From Bacteroidota bacterium (GTDB taxonomy: Bacteria > Bacteroidota > Bacteroidia > Bacteroidales > GCA-2711565): a stretch of DNA of 64,000 nt. This document shows positions 8,908 through 16,907 of this stretch, piece after piece; positions within the stretch are counted from its first letter, which is position 1, and each line of letters begins with the position of its first letter. The DNA is taken from assembly GCA_018816945.1 (NCBI GenBank), contig JAHIVC010000027.1, forward strand, positions 1 through 64,000, written 5' to 3'. Both the position numbers and the translations under genes were made by a program. The notes under the pieces are model-generated. The model saw nothing but the letters and a program-made list of their open reading frames with translations, was not told where the DNA came from and searched no databases.

Positions 8908-10269
8908 ATGAGAATTCATTTTATTGCCATTGGCGGGGCTGCAATGCACAACCTTGCCATCGCGCTTCACAAAAAAGGTGATATTGTTACCGGATCAGAT
9001 GATGAAATTTTTAATCCATCGAGAGCAAGGCTAGCCAACTATGGCTTGTTACCGGAAAGTATTGGCTGGAATCAAAATCGAATAGGAAGGGGTTTAGATG
9101 CCATAATTCTTGGAATGCATGCCAGAGCTGATAATCCGGAACTTCTGAAAGCGAAAGAATTAGGTTTGAGAATCTATTCTTATCCTGAATTCTTATATGA
9201 ACATGCAAAGAACAAAACGAGGATCGTAATTGGCGGAAGTCATGGTAAAACCACCATTACAGCGATGGTTTTACATGTATTAAAACAAGCCGGAATTGAA
9301 ACCGACTATATGGTAGGTGCTCAGCTGGACGGATTTGAAGTGATGGTAAGATTGTCGGATACTGCAAAATTCATGGTCTTTGAAGGAGACGAATATTTGA
9401 CATCGCCACTTGATCTTCGACCAAAATTCCATTTATACAGGCCTCATATTGCATTGATTAGTGGTATCGCATGGGATCATATTAATGTTTTCCCAACTTT
9501 TGAAAATTACGTGGATCAATTCAGGATTTTCATCAACTTGATCGAGAAAGGGGGAAGTTTGGTTTATTGTCAGTGTGACGAAATATTGAATAAACTCGTT
9601 AATGAAACAAAGTCAAATGTTCAATTAAAACCATACAACTTACCGAATTATCAGATTATAGAAGGCAAAACATATTTGAACATTGATTCGATGCAGGTGC
9701 CACTTGAAATTTTTGGCGAGCATAACCTGCTTAATTTGAACGGTGCCCGTAATATTTGTAATGAAATTAAGGTTAGCGATGAAACGTTTTACAATGCCAT
9801 AAAGAGTTTTAAAGGAGCATCAAACAGACTTGAATTAATTGCCAAAGATCGATTCACGACTTTATTTAAAGATTTTGCACATTCACCATCTAAATTGAGG
9901 GCCACTATTAATGCTGTTAAAAATCAATATCCGGAGCGTGATTTGGTTGCCTGTATGGAGCTGCACACATTTAGTAGTTTGAATCAGGATTTTTTAAAAG
10001 AATATAGCGGAAGTATGGATAAAGCAGATTTTGCTTTTGTATATTATAATCCCGAAACCTTAAAACATAAAAATCTGCCTGCTCTATCTCCTGATCTGGT
10101 CAGGAAGGCATTTAATCATCGTAACCTCAAAGTTTACAGCGATTCAGAAGTCTTGATCAGTTATTTGTTAAATCATAATTGGAAGAATAGAAATCTGATT
10201 TTGATGTCATCGGGCAATTTTGACGGACTTGATTACCCATCATTTTCACGAAATATTTTACAGGGATAA
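8908..10269 (+). CDS. mpl: Mpl-type Mur ligase (UDP-MurNAc tripeptide ligase)
   Basis: A 453-residue Mur ligase. The N-terminal Rossmann-like domain starts MRIHFIAIGGAAMHNLAIAL, as in MurC/Mpl. The ATP P-loop is GGSHGKTTITAM near residue 110. The middle domain has FEGDEYLTSPLDLRPKF and ISGIAWDHINVFPT, and the C-terminal domain has FKDFAHSPSKLRATI and a final MSSGNFDGL. The EGDEY and DFAHSP forms are those of Mpl rather than MurC. Mpl joins recycled L-Ala-gamma-D-Glu-meso-Dap to UDP-MurNAc in the cytoplasm. MurC is the alternative, but the segment ALILGMHARADNPEL-like and overall pattern favour Mpl. A strong hairpin terminator follows. Confidence 0.85.
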   Translation: MRIHFIAIGGAAMHNLAIALHKKGDIVTGSDDEIFNPSRARLANYGLLPESIGWNQNRIGRGLDAIILGMHARADNPELLKAKELGLRIYSYPEFLYEHAKNKTRIVIGGSHGKTTITAMVLHVLKQAGIETDYMVGAQLDGFEVMVRLSDTAKFMVFEGDEYLTSPLDLRPKFHLYRPHIALISGIAWDHINVFPTFENYVDQFRIFINLIEKGGSLVYCQCDEILNKLVNETKSNVQLKPYNLPNYQIIEGKTYLNIDSMQVPLEIFGEHNLLNLNGARNICNEIKVSDETFYNAIKSFKGASNRLELIAKDRFTTLFKDFAHSPSKLRATINAVKNQYPERDLVACMELHTFSSLNQDFLKEYSGSMDKADFAFVYYNPETLKHKNLPALSPDLVRKAFNHRNLKVYSDSEVLISYLLNHNWKNRNLILMSSGNFDGLDYPSFSRNILQG

Positions 10270-10270
10270 C

Positions 10271-10303
10271 AAAAAAGGGAAGCCAAATAGCTTCCCCTTT
10301 TTT
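10271..10303. terminator. Bidirectional terminator between mpl and rho
   Basis: AAAAGGGAAGC pairs with GCTTCCCCTTTT around the short loop CAAATA, with A-runs and T-runs on either side. It serves both convergent genes. Confidence 0.85.
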
Positions 10304-10320
10304 ATGTTATTTTGAGTAAT

Positions 10321-12081
10321 TTACCCATTCATCGAAATCAGAAATTCTTCATTACTCTGTGTGAATTTAATTCTGTCTTTCAGAAATTCCATTGCTTCTA
10401 AAGGAGTCATGTCTGCTAAATGGTTTCTTAAAACCCAAATTCGTTGTAAGGTTTCTTTATCGAGCAATAAGTCTTCGCGACGTGTACTTGATGCAACAAT
10501 ATCAATTGCAGGATAAACGCGTTTGTTCGATAGTTTACGATCAAGCTGAAGTTCCATGTTACCGGTACCTTTAAATTCTTCGAAGATAACCTCATCCATT
10601 TTTGATCCGGTATCGATCAATGCGGTTGCTATGATGGTTAATGAACCACCATTTTCAATTTTACGTGCAGCTCCAAAAAATCGTTTGGGTTTCTGTAATG
10701 CATTTGCTTCAACACCTCCTGATAAAACTTTACCCGAAGCAGGAGAAACAGTATTGTAAGCTCTGGCCAAACGGGTTATAGAATCTAGCAAAATTACAAC
10801 ATCATGACCACATTCAACCATTCGCTTGGCTTTTTCGAGTACGATATTGGCAATTTTAACGTGTCTTTCTGCAGGCTCATCAAATGTTGAAGAAATAACT
10901 TCGGCTCTTACGCTTCTGGCCATGTCTGTCACTTCCTCAGGACGCTCATCAATCAATAAAATGATTAAATAAGCTTCAGGGTGGTTTGCAGCGATAGCAT
11001 TGGCAACCTCTTTCAACAAAACGGTTTTACCTGTTTTTGGCTGAGCTACGATTAATCCTCTTTGTCCTTTACCGATTGGCGTAAACATATCAATAATACG
11101 TGTCGACATGGTTTCTCCGGAATGTCCGGTAAGTTTAAATTTTTCTTCAGGAAATAAGGGAGTCAAATAATCGAAAGGAATACGATCCCTTACTTCTTCA
11201 GGTCTTTTGCCATTGATTAACTCAACTTTTATCAGTGGGAAATATTTTTCACTTTCTTTTGGTGGACGAATTGTTCCCTGAACAGTATCACCGGTTTTTA
11301 AACCAAAAAGTTTAATCTGTGATTGAGATACATAAATATCATCTGGTGAATTCAAATAATTATAATCTGATGATCTTAAAAAGCCATAACCATCCTGCAT
11401 AATTTCTAAAACTCCTTCACTTGAAACAATACCTTCAAAATCAAATGAATATTGAGGACGTTTTCTTGATTCGGATGGAGCAATTCTCTCTGATTGAGGC
11501 ATGTCGGATTTAATGTCTGCCTGCTTTTCATCAAATTGAATTAATTCATCTTCAATTGGAGTCTGAAAATCTTCTTTAGGTTGCTGTTCAACTCTTTCGT
11601 CAACTCTCCGCTTGAAATCTTTTGGTTTATGCACAACTCTTTCAACAGGAGCAGATTGGGTCGTAAGATTTTCCTTTGGTATAAGAGCAGGTTGTGGTTC
11701 TTCTCTTGCAAATAGCTCTTTTGGTTGCTCCCACTTGTTTTCATTTTCGCTTTTAAGGTTAATGATTTTTTTATCCTTTTTATCAATAGGAGAAGTTGAA
11801 GCCAAAAGTTCATCTTTTTTTACAAAATCTTTAACTTCTTTTTCCTGGGAATTATTTCCACCAATACCCGGAATTCGAGCCCGTTTGCTTTTAAAAACTT
11901 TTTTCGATTCCTTTTTTTCTTTTTTTAATACTTCTTCGGTAGGATTTAAAGCCTGAAAGTCAAGGATCTGATAAATTAGGTCTTGTTTCAAAAGTTTATC
12001 AACTTTTGGAATATTCAACTGCTTAGCGATGTCTCTTAGGTCGGAAACCAGCTTGCTGTTTAATTCAATGATATCGTACAT
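10321..12081 (-). CDS. rho: Transcription termination factor Rho with long disordered insert
   Basis: A 586-residue Rho, longer than the about 420 residues of the E. coli protein. The Rho N-terminal helical domain is residues 1-45. Then comes a charged, low-complexity insert (about 55-205, rich in Lys, Glu, Gln, Ser, Pro) of the kind seen in Bacteroidota. The RNA-binding domain follows ([20 protein letters not shown]) and then the RecA-type ATPase, with Walker [33 protein letters not shown], and [16 protein letters not shown]. It is a hexameric RNA helicase that ends transcription. The promoter element is about 125 bases upstream, giving a long untranslated leader, which could allow self-regulation. 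It converges on mpl. Confidence 0.95.
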   Translation of the reverse strand: MYDIIELNSKLVSDLRDIAKQLNIPKVDKLLKQDLIYQILDFQALNPTEEVLKKEKKESKKVFKSKRARIPGIGGNNSQEKEVKDFVKKDELLASTSPIDKKDKKIINLKSENENKWEQPKELFAREEPQPALIPKENLTTQSAPVERVVHKPKDFKRRVDERVEQQPKEDFQTPIEDELIQFDEKQADIKSDMPQSERIAPSESRKRPQYSFDFEGIVSSEGVLEIMQDGYGFLRSSDYNYLNSPDDIYVSQSQIKLFGLKTGDTVQGTIRPPKESEKYFPLIKVELINGKRPEEVRDRIPFDYLTPLFPEEKFKLTGHSGETMSTRIIDMFTPIGKGQRGLIVAQPKTGKTVLLKEVANAIAANHPEAYLIILLIDERPEEVTDMARSVRAEVISSTFDEPAERHVKIANIVLEKAKRMVECGHDVVILLDSITRLARAYNTVSPASGKVLSGGVEANALQKPKRFFGAARKIENGGSLTIIATALIDTGSKMDEVIFEEFKGTGNMELQLDRKLSNKRVYPAIDIVASSTRREDLLLDKETLQRIWVLRNHLADMTPLEAMEFLKDRIKFTQSNEEFLISMNG

Positions 12082-12205
12082 TTAAATTTAAATTTAATTT
12101 TTAATTTTCTCAATTAGTCAAAAAATAGCGGAAAATATGGGATTTGATAAGCCAATAGATTTTTTCAGAATAAAAGTTGTAGGTTCACTTGGAATTTTAT
12201 GAGCG

Positions 12206-12213
12206 CAAATATA
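12206..12213 (-). promoter_or_regulatory. TATATTTG -7 element for rho
   Basis: A consensus -7 element on the minus strand, 125 bases before the rho ATG, implying a leader of about 120 bases. The stretch between is very AT-rich with no clear hairpin. Confidence 0.5.
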
Positions 12214-12337
12214 ACTAATTAAATTTAATTATGCACGATTTTTATGCACAATATCCATTTTAATTGATTATTAATGAATATTTTTAAAAAATTTCATAGA
12301 ATTTCTTAAAAGTTAAAGCGGATTGAATTATGATTTT

Positions 12338-12345
12338 TATATTTG
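12338..12345 (+). promoter_or_regulatory. TATATTTG -7 element for DUF4293 gene
   Basis: A consensus element placed 17 bases before the ATG at 12363. It lies inside the longer open frame that begins at 12330, so it decides for the downstream start. Confidence 0.65.
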
Positions 12346-12362
12346 TGACAAAAATTAATAAA

Positions 12363-12833
12363 ATGATTCAACGCATTCAAACACTCTATCTTTTTGCTGT
12401 TAGCATAATAATGGGTTTAATGTTTTTCTTCCCTATTGCCGGATATTATGGTGAATTAAACACGCTAAAATTCACTTTATTAGGTGTTGAGAATATGGTT
12501 CCGGATTCGACATTGGTTTTTTCCACTTATACAACTTTTCCTTTATTGGTAATAGTTTTAGGTGTTATCATCATATCAATTGCGATTATATTTCAATACA
12601 AATACCGAATAAAGCAGATGAAATGGATAAAAATAAATATCCTGTTGAATACCATTCTGATCATGGGTATCTTTATTATTTATTCGAGATGGTTACAATC
12701 AACCTCTGAAGCGAGCGAATCATTTCAAACTGCAGCATTCTTTCCATTGATTTCATTGATGTTTCTGGTATTGGCTTATAGGGCAATTCGTAGAGATGAA
12801 AAACTGGTAAGGTCGGCCGATAGATTAAGATAA
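12363..12833 (+). CDS. DUF4293 integral membrane protein
   Basis: A 156-residue protein starting MIQRIQTLYLF, the usual start of the DUF4293 family. Four hydrophobic helices are visible: residues about 6-26 (LYLFAVSIIMGLMFFFPIAG), 55-80 (TFPLLVIVLGVIIISIAIIF), 90-108 and 118-135, followed by a basic C-terminal tail (YRAIRRDEKLVRSADRLR). The family is found almost only in Bacteroidota and has no known function. An upstream in-frame ATG at 12330 is rejected because a -7 element lies between the two. It is divergent from rho and convergent with the phosphoesterase; the stops are 8 bases apart. Confidence 0.85.
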   Translation: MIQRIQTLYLFAVSIIMGLMFFFPIAGYYGELNTLKFTLLGVENMVPDSTLVFSTYTTFPLLVIVLGVIIISIAIIFQYKYRIKQMKWIKINILLNTILIMGIFIIYSRWLQSTSEASESFQTAAFFPLISLMFLVLAYRAIRRDEKLVRSADRLR

Positions 12834-12840
12834 GGTTTTC

Positions 12841-13341
12841 TTATAAGGAAGCTCTTTCAATTTCCATTATTTCTAAATCAGCAATCCTGTCTTTATCGAT
12901 GGTAAAGCGTGTAAAAGTAATTACATTATGTAATCCGTTTTTACCTGCAGCCCCGGGGTTCACATGAAGCAGATTAAGTTTTTTATCATTCATTACTTTT
13001 AAAATGTGTGAATGCCCTGAAATGAAAAGCTTAACTTTTTCGCGAATGAGAATTTCCTTGATCCCTTTTGCATATCTACCCGGATAGCCGCCAATATGCG
13101 TCATTAAAACTTTTAATCCTTCACGTATAAAAATCCTGTTTTCTGGTAACGAAACTCTAAGATCATGACCGTCAATGTTTCCATACACTGCATATAAAGG
13201 CTTAAACGAAGCTAAATTCTTTGCAGTTTCTAAATTGCCTATATCACCGGCATGCCAGATTTCATCAACTTCCTTAAAAAAATCGAACACCTTCGGATGA
13301 ATATATCCATGCGTATCCGAAAGTAATCCGATTTTTATCAT
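12841..13341 (-). CDS. Metallophosphoesterase, YfcE/MJ0936 type
   Basis: A 166-residue calcineurin-like phosphoesterase. The metal-ligand motifs are all present: LLSDTHG (residues 6-12), HAGDIGN near 31, YGNIDGHD near 55, MTHIGG near 81 and SGHSH near 107. The short single-domain form matches the YfcE/Vps29-like group, which hydrolyses phosphodiesters with manganese or nickel; the physiological substrate is not known. The next gene upstream on the same strand is the MscS channel, 23 bases away, so the two may be cotranscribed, with the channel first. Confidence 0.9.
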   Translation of the reverse strand: MIKIGLLSDTHGYIHPKVFDFFKEVDEIWHAGDIGNLETAKNLASFKPLYAVYGNIDGHDLRVSLPENRIFIREGLKVLMTHIGGYPGRYAKGIKEILIREKVKLFISGHSHILKVMNDKKLNLLHVNPGAAGKNGLHNVITFTRFTIDKDRIADLEIMEIERASL

Positions 13342-13364
13342 AAAATTTTAATTATTGAACTTGA

Positions 13365-14183
13365 CTATTTCTGAGAAATTATATGAACATCTTGCTGAGG
13401 ATAAGGAATTGAGATTCCTTCATGATCAAAGGCTTTTTTAACTTTTTCCTGAAGATCGAAATATACATCCCAATAATCAGTAACATTTACCCAGGGGCGA
13501 ACCACAAAATTAATCGAGCTATCTGCCAATTCGGATACTGCGATTACCGGTTCTGGTGATTTTAAAATCCTCGCATCTGCTTCAATTGTTTGTTTCAATA
13601 CAGCTTTTGTTTTATCAATATTATCTTGATAACCGGTTCCAAATTTCAGATCAACCCGACGTGTTAATTGTGCTGAATAATTAACCACCGATGAATTTGA
13701 TAAGGCACCATTGGGTATAATAATCGTTTTATTATCAGGAGTTGTAAGAATTGTGTTAAAAACATGGATTAATTGTACAACTCCTGCATGACCCTGAGCT
13801 TCAATATAATCGCCCACTTTAAAAGGTTTAAAGAGGAAAATGAGTACCCCACCTGCAAAGTTTTGTAAAGAACCGGACAGGGCCATACCAACTGCTAAAC
13901 CTGCTGCTCCAAGAACAGCAATAAATGAGGTCATTTCTACTCCGACCATTCCCATGACGCTAATAATCAATAATATTTTAAGGAAAATCCCCATAAAACT
14001 TGTTAAAAAAGGCTGCAAACTTGGATCAATATTTCCTCTCGAAATTATTCTTTTAAGTCCCTTAATCAATATACTTATTACCCATAAGCCAATAATTAAG
14101 GTGATTAAGGCTAATAATAATTGTGGGCCATATTTTAATAACAAATCTGTAGCATAATCTGAATACTTCGACATTTTTTCCAT
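13365..14183 (-). CDS. Small-conductance mechanosensitive channel (MscS family)
   Basis: A 272-residue protein starting MEKMSKYSDYA; a start three codons later is also possible. Three transmembrane helices are visible: residues about 16-38, 57-80 and the pore helix about 82-110, with the Gly/Ala-rich pore pattern VLGAAGLAVGMALSGSLQNFAGG that is diagnostic for MscS. A beta domain follows (FKVGDYIEAQGHAGVV) and then the alpha/beta vestibule region ending VHIISQK. It would open under membrane tension and release solutes on osmotic downshift. The longer open frame from 14246 begins upstream of a TATATTTG promoter element (14234-14241), so I reject it. The length is like E. coli MscS (286). Confidence 0.93.
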   Translation of the reverse strand: MEKMSKYSDYATDLLLKYGPQLLLALITLIIGLWVISILIKGLKRIISRGNIDPSLQPFLTSFMGIFLKILLIISVMGMVGVEMTSFIAVLGAAGLAVGMALSGSLQNFAGGVLIFLFKPFKVGDYIEAQGHAGVVQLIHVFNTILTTPDNKTIIIPNGALSNSSVVNYSAQLTRRVDLKFGTGYQDNIDKTKAVLKQTIEADARILKSPEPVIAVSELADSSINFVVRPWVNVTDYWDVYFDLQEKVKKAFDHEGISIPYPQQDVHIISQK

Positions 14184-14233
14184 GAATAAGATTTTATGTA
14201 AAATAATTATTTGAGGTCTAGAATAATTGAATA

Positions 14234-14241
14234 CAAATATA
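14234..14241 (-). promoter_or_regulatory. TATATTTG -7 element for MscS gene
   Basis: A consensus -7 element on the minus strand, 51 bases before the chosen ATG. It sits inside the longer open frame and excludes the start at 14246. Confidence 0.55.
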
Positions 14242-14328
14242 ATCATTAATTTAACCTTTGGAATTCATCACTGAATTGCTTGAATATTTTAGCAAAATAT
14301 TGATACTTTTACACAACAAAACTTTATT

Positions 14329-15639
14329 ATGGAATTTATCTATTTAATTTCCGGGCTAATCATTGGGGGGACCTTGCTATATTTCCTATCAAATACGCGT
14401 TTTATGAAGAAGCAGCTAGGTCTTGAGAGTGAAAATAGGATGCTACGATCCGGTGAGCTTTTTTTAAAAGAAAAGTTAGACGAACTAAATCGCCAAATAG
14501 CAAACAAAGAAAATCAAATTCTTGAATTAACCTCACAATTAAGTGGTAAAAGTTCAGATTTATCGCATCTCACCGAAAGATTAAATGAACAAAAACAAGA
14601 CGTTGAAAAGCTTCAGGATAAATTTAGAATAGAATTCAAGAATTTGGCAAATGAGATTTTAGAAGAAAAATCACAGAAATTTACTCAACAAAATAGAGTT
14701 AATTTGGATGAGATACTCAAGCCTTTAGGCGAAAAAATTAAAGATTTTGAAAGGAAAGTTGAAGATACTTATGATAAAGAATCGAAATTGAGATTTTCGC
14801 TAAAAGAAGAGATAAAAAGGCTTGAAGAGTTGAATCAGCAGGTAAGTCGTGATACGGTTAATCTAACCAAAGCTTTAAAGGGTGATTCAAAAGCACAGGG
14901 TAATTGGGGCGAAGTTGTTTTGGAGAGTATCCTTGAAAAATCAGGATTGGTTAAGGATCGCGAATATTTTGTACAATCTTCATATGCTACCGAAGATGGA
15001 AAAAGAATTCAACCTGACGTGATCGTTACATATCCCGGAAAGCGCAATGTTGTAATTGATTCAAAAGTATCGTTAACGGCATACGAAAGATACACCTCTT
15101 TAGAAGCAGAAGATTTACGTGAAAAAGCGTACAAGGAGCATATCATCTCACTCAAAAGTCATATCAATGATTTGAGCTTAAAAAACTACCAGGATTTATA
15201 CCAGCTTAATAGCCTTGATTTTATTATGATGTTTTTACCATTGGAACCTGCCTATTTATTAGCGGTTCAGCGTGAACCGGAATTGTGGAATTATGCCTAT
15301 GATAAGCGCATTTTGTTAATTAGCCCTACTAATTTAATTGCTGCATTAAAAATGGTGGAAAGTTTATGGAGACAAGAATATCAAGGTCAGAATGTTAAAG
15401 AGATTGCCCGTCAAAGTGGTGATTTATATGATAAATTTGTTAGTTTGGTTGAAGATTTAATAGATGTTGGAAATAAATTAAAAGCGACTCAAAAGTCTTA
15501 TGAAGCATCTATGAATAAGCTTCATTCGGGTAAAGGCAACTTGCTTAATCGGGTTGAAAATATAAAGAAACTTGGTGCGAAAACCACAAAAATAATGCCT
15601 GATAGATTGTTAGAACGACTTGAAAATGAAGTTGAATAA
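14329..15639 (+). CDS. rmuC: RmuC family DNA recombination protein
   Basis: A 436-residue protein: one N-terminal transmembrane helix (residues 2-20), a long coiled coil (about 30-180, rich in Glu/Lys/Gln heptads), then the RmuC domain with its signature GNWGEVVLESILEKSGL near residue 190, VIDSKVSLTAYERY near 240, and the segment LFLPLEPAYLLAVQ-like MMFLPLEPAYLLAV near 300. RmuC is a predicted nuclease-fold protein that limits recombination at inverted repeats. It is followed 14 bases later by rlmB, probably in one transcript. Upstream there is only a weak -7-like TACTTTTA. Confidence 0.93.
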   Translation: MEFIYLISGLIIGGTLLYFLSNTRFMKKQLGLESENRMLRSGELFLKEKLDELNRQIANKENQILELTSQLSGKSSDLSHLTERLNEQKQDVEKLQDKFRIEFKNLANEILEEKSQKFTQQNRVNLDEILKPLGEKIKDFERKVEDTYDKESKLRFSLKEEIKRLEELNQQVSRDTVNLTKALKGDSKAQGNWGEVVLESILEKSGLVKDREYFVQSSYATEDGKRIQPDVIVTYPGKRNVVIDSKVSLTAYERYTSLEAEDLREKAYKEHIISLKSHINDLSLKNYQDLYQLNSLDFIMMFLPLEPAYLLAVQREPELWNYAYDKRILLISPTNLIAALKMVESLWRQEYQGQNVKEIARQSGDLYDKFVSLVEDLIDVGNKLKATQKSYEASMNKLHSGKGNLLNRVENIKKLGAKTTKIMPDRLLERLENEVE

Positions 15640-15653
15640 TTAAAATTGCTATT

Positions 15654-16403
15654 TTGAATAAGGAAGAAATTATTTTTGGAACAAGGGCAATCATTGAAGC
15701 CATCAAATCAGGAAAAGAAGTTGATAAGGTATATGTACGGAATGGCTTGAGAAATCAGCTATTTATAGAATTGAATGAATTACTGAAAGAATATAATATC
15801 CCTATTCAAAGTGTCCCGATCGAGAAATTAAATCGAATCACTACTAAAAATCATCAGGGCACCATTGCCTTTATTTCACCTGTTTCATTTCAACCCATCG
15901 AGGAAATAATACCGCTTATTTATGAAAAAGGGGAGATCCCATTAATCCTGATTCTAGATCGGGTAACGGATGTTAGGAATTTAGGAGCTATTAGCCGCAC
16001 AGTTGAATGTACCGGTGCTCATGCGATTGTAATTCCTGCCCGTGGAAGTGCTCAAATCAATTCTGAAGCAATTAAAGCATCTGCAGGCGCATTAAATTTA
16101 GTGCCGGTTTGTAGGTCATTTAATTTAAAAGAAACCATTGATTTTTTAAAAGAGAGTGGATTACAGATTGTAGCTGCAACTGAGAAAACGGATATAAATT
16201 ATACTGAAGTTGATTATCATCAACCTACTGCAATTATTATGGGATCGGAGGATCGGGGTATTTCTGAGGAGTATTTAAAAAAATCCGATCATCAGGTTAG
16301 TATTCCAATTTTAGGAAAAATCGAATCTTTGAATGTTTCGGTAGCTTCAGCAGTGATACTCTACGAAGTGATTCGTCAGCGGAGCAAAACAGAATTGTGT
16401 TAA
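15654..16403 (+). CDS. rlmB: 23S rRNA 2'-O-methyltransferase RlmB (SpoU/TrmH family)
   Basis: A 249-residue SPOUT methyltransferase. The N-terminal L30e-like RNA-binding domain starts EEIIFGTRAIIEAI. The three SPOUT motifs are clear: DRVTDVRNLGAISRTVE near residue 104, AIIMGSEDRGISEE near 193, and the C-terminal SIPILGKIESLNVSVASAV that forms the knotted SAM site. RlmB methylates G2251 (E. coli numbering) of 23S rRNA; another SpoU-family target is possible. The start must be the TTG at 15654, because a stop in this frame lies at 15633 and there is no ATG or GTG between. It follows rmuC by 14 bases and is ended by a strong terminator. Confidence 0.88.
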   Translation: MNKEEIIFGTRAIIEAIKSGKEVDKVYVRNGLRNQLFIELNELLKEYNIPIQSVPIEKLNRITTKNHQGTIAFISPVSFQPIEEIIPLIYEKGEIPLILILDRVTDVRNLGAISRTVECTGAHAIVIPARGSAQINSEAIKASAGALNLVPVCRSFNLKETIDFLKESGLQIVAATEKTDINYTEVDYHQPTAIIMGSEDRGISEEYLKKSDHQVSIPILGKIESLNVSVASAVILYEVIRQRSKTELC

Positions 16404-16410
16404 ACGGCAA

Positions 16411-16440
16411 AAAAAAAGTCCCTACAAAGGGACTTTCTCT
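16411..16440. terminator. Bidirectional terminator between rlmB and rplS
   Basis: A perfect 9-base stem AAAGTCCCT / AGGGACTTT with the tetraloop ACAA, preceded by an A-run. It lies between two convergent genes. Confidence 0.9.
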
Positions 16441-16454
16441 AAATTTTTTTAAAA

Positions 16455-16808
16455 TTATCTTCTGGCTTCTTTAATTCTGGCTTTCTTGCCTCTCAATGCT
16501 CTAAGATAAAAAATTCTTGCCCTGCGAACAACACCTCTTTTGTTTACTGCAATTGAATCAATAAAAGGGGATGCTAATGGGAAAATTCTTTCTACACCAA
16601 CATTGTTAGAGATTTTTCGAACTGTAAAGGTTTCTGTAGCCCCACTTCCTGATCTTTGCAATACGATCCCTTGATAATTTTGCAACCTTTCTTTATCGCC
16701 TTCTTTAATTTTATATGTAACAGTAATGGTGTCTCCTGCCTTAAAATTTGGGTATTCTTTTACAGTGGTTAAGTCTTCAACATGCTGTAACAACTCGTTC
16801 TTGCTCAT
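16455..16808 (-). CDS. rplS: 50S ribosomal protein L19
   Basis: A 117-residue protein with the full L19 pattern: [56 protein letters not shown] and the basic end [21 protein letters not shown]19 sits at the 30S-50S interface. In many bacteria it is next to trmD and rpsP; here it is a single gene, with trmD about 6 kb away. A TATATTTG element lies 38 bases upstream of its ATG. Confidence 0.97.
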   Translation of the reverse strand: MSKNELLQHVEDLTTVKEYPNFKAGDTITVTYKIKEGDKERLQNYQGIVLQRSGSGATETFTVRKISNNVGVERIFPLASPFIDSIAVNKRGVVRRARIFYLRALRGKKARIKEARR

Positions 16809-16845
16809 CTTATTGCTTTTATATGGGTTTCTTCAAAAATGAGTG

Positions 16846-16853
16846 CAAATATA
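16846..16853 (-). promoter_or_regulatory. TATATTTG -7 element for rplS
   Basis: A consensus -7 element on the minus strand, 38 bases before the rplS ATG. Confidence 0.6.
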
Positions 16854-16907
16854 CGGACATATTTTTGATTAAAACAATTATCAATAAAAAATATATAAAT
16901 AATAAAG

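Noticed and set aside
8908-10269. MurC instead of Mpl
   Set aside because: EGDEY and DFAHSP motif forms and the N-terminal spacing fit Mpl better, although the two families are close.
14184-14246. Longer N-terminus for the MscS protein
   Set aside because: A TATATTTG promoter box lies within it and the extra residues are not family-like.
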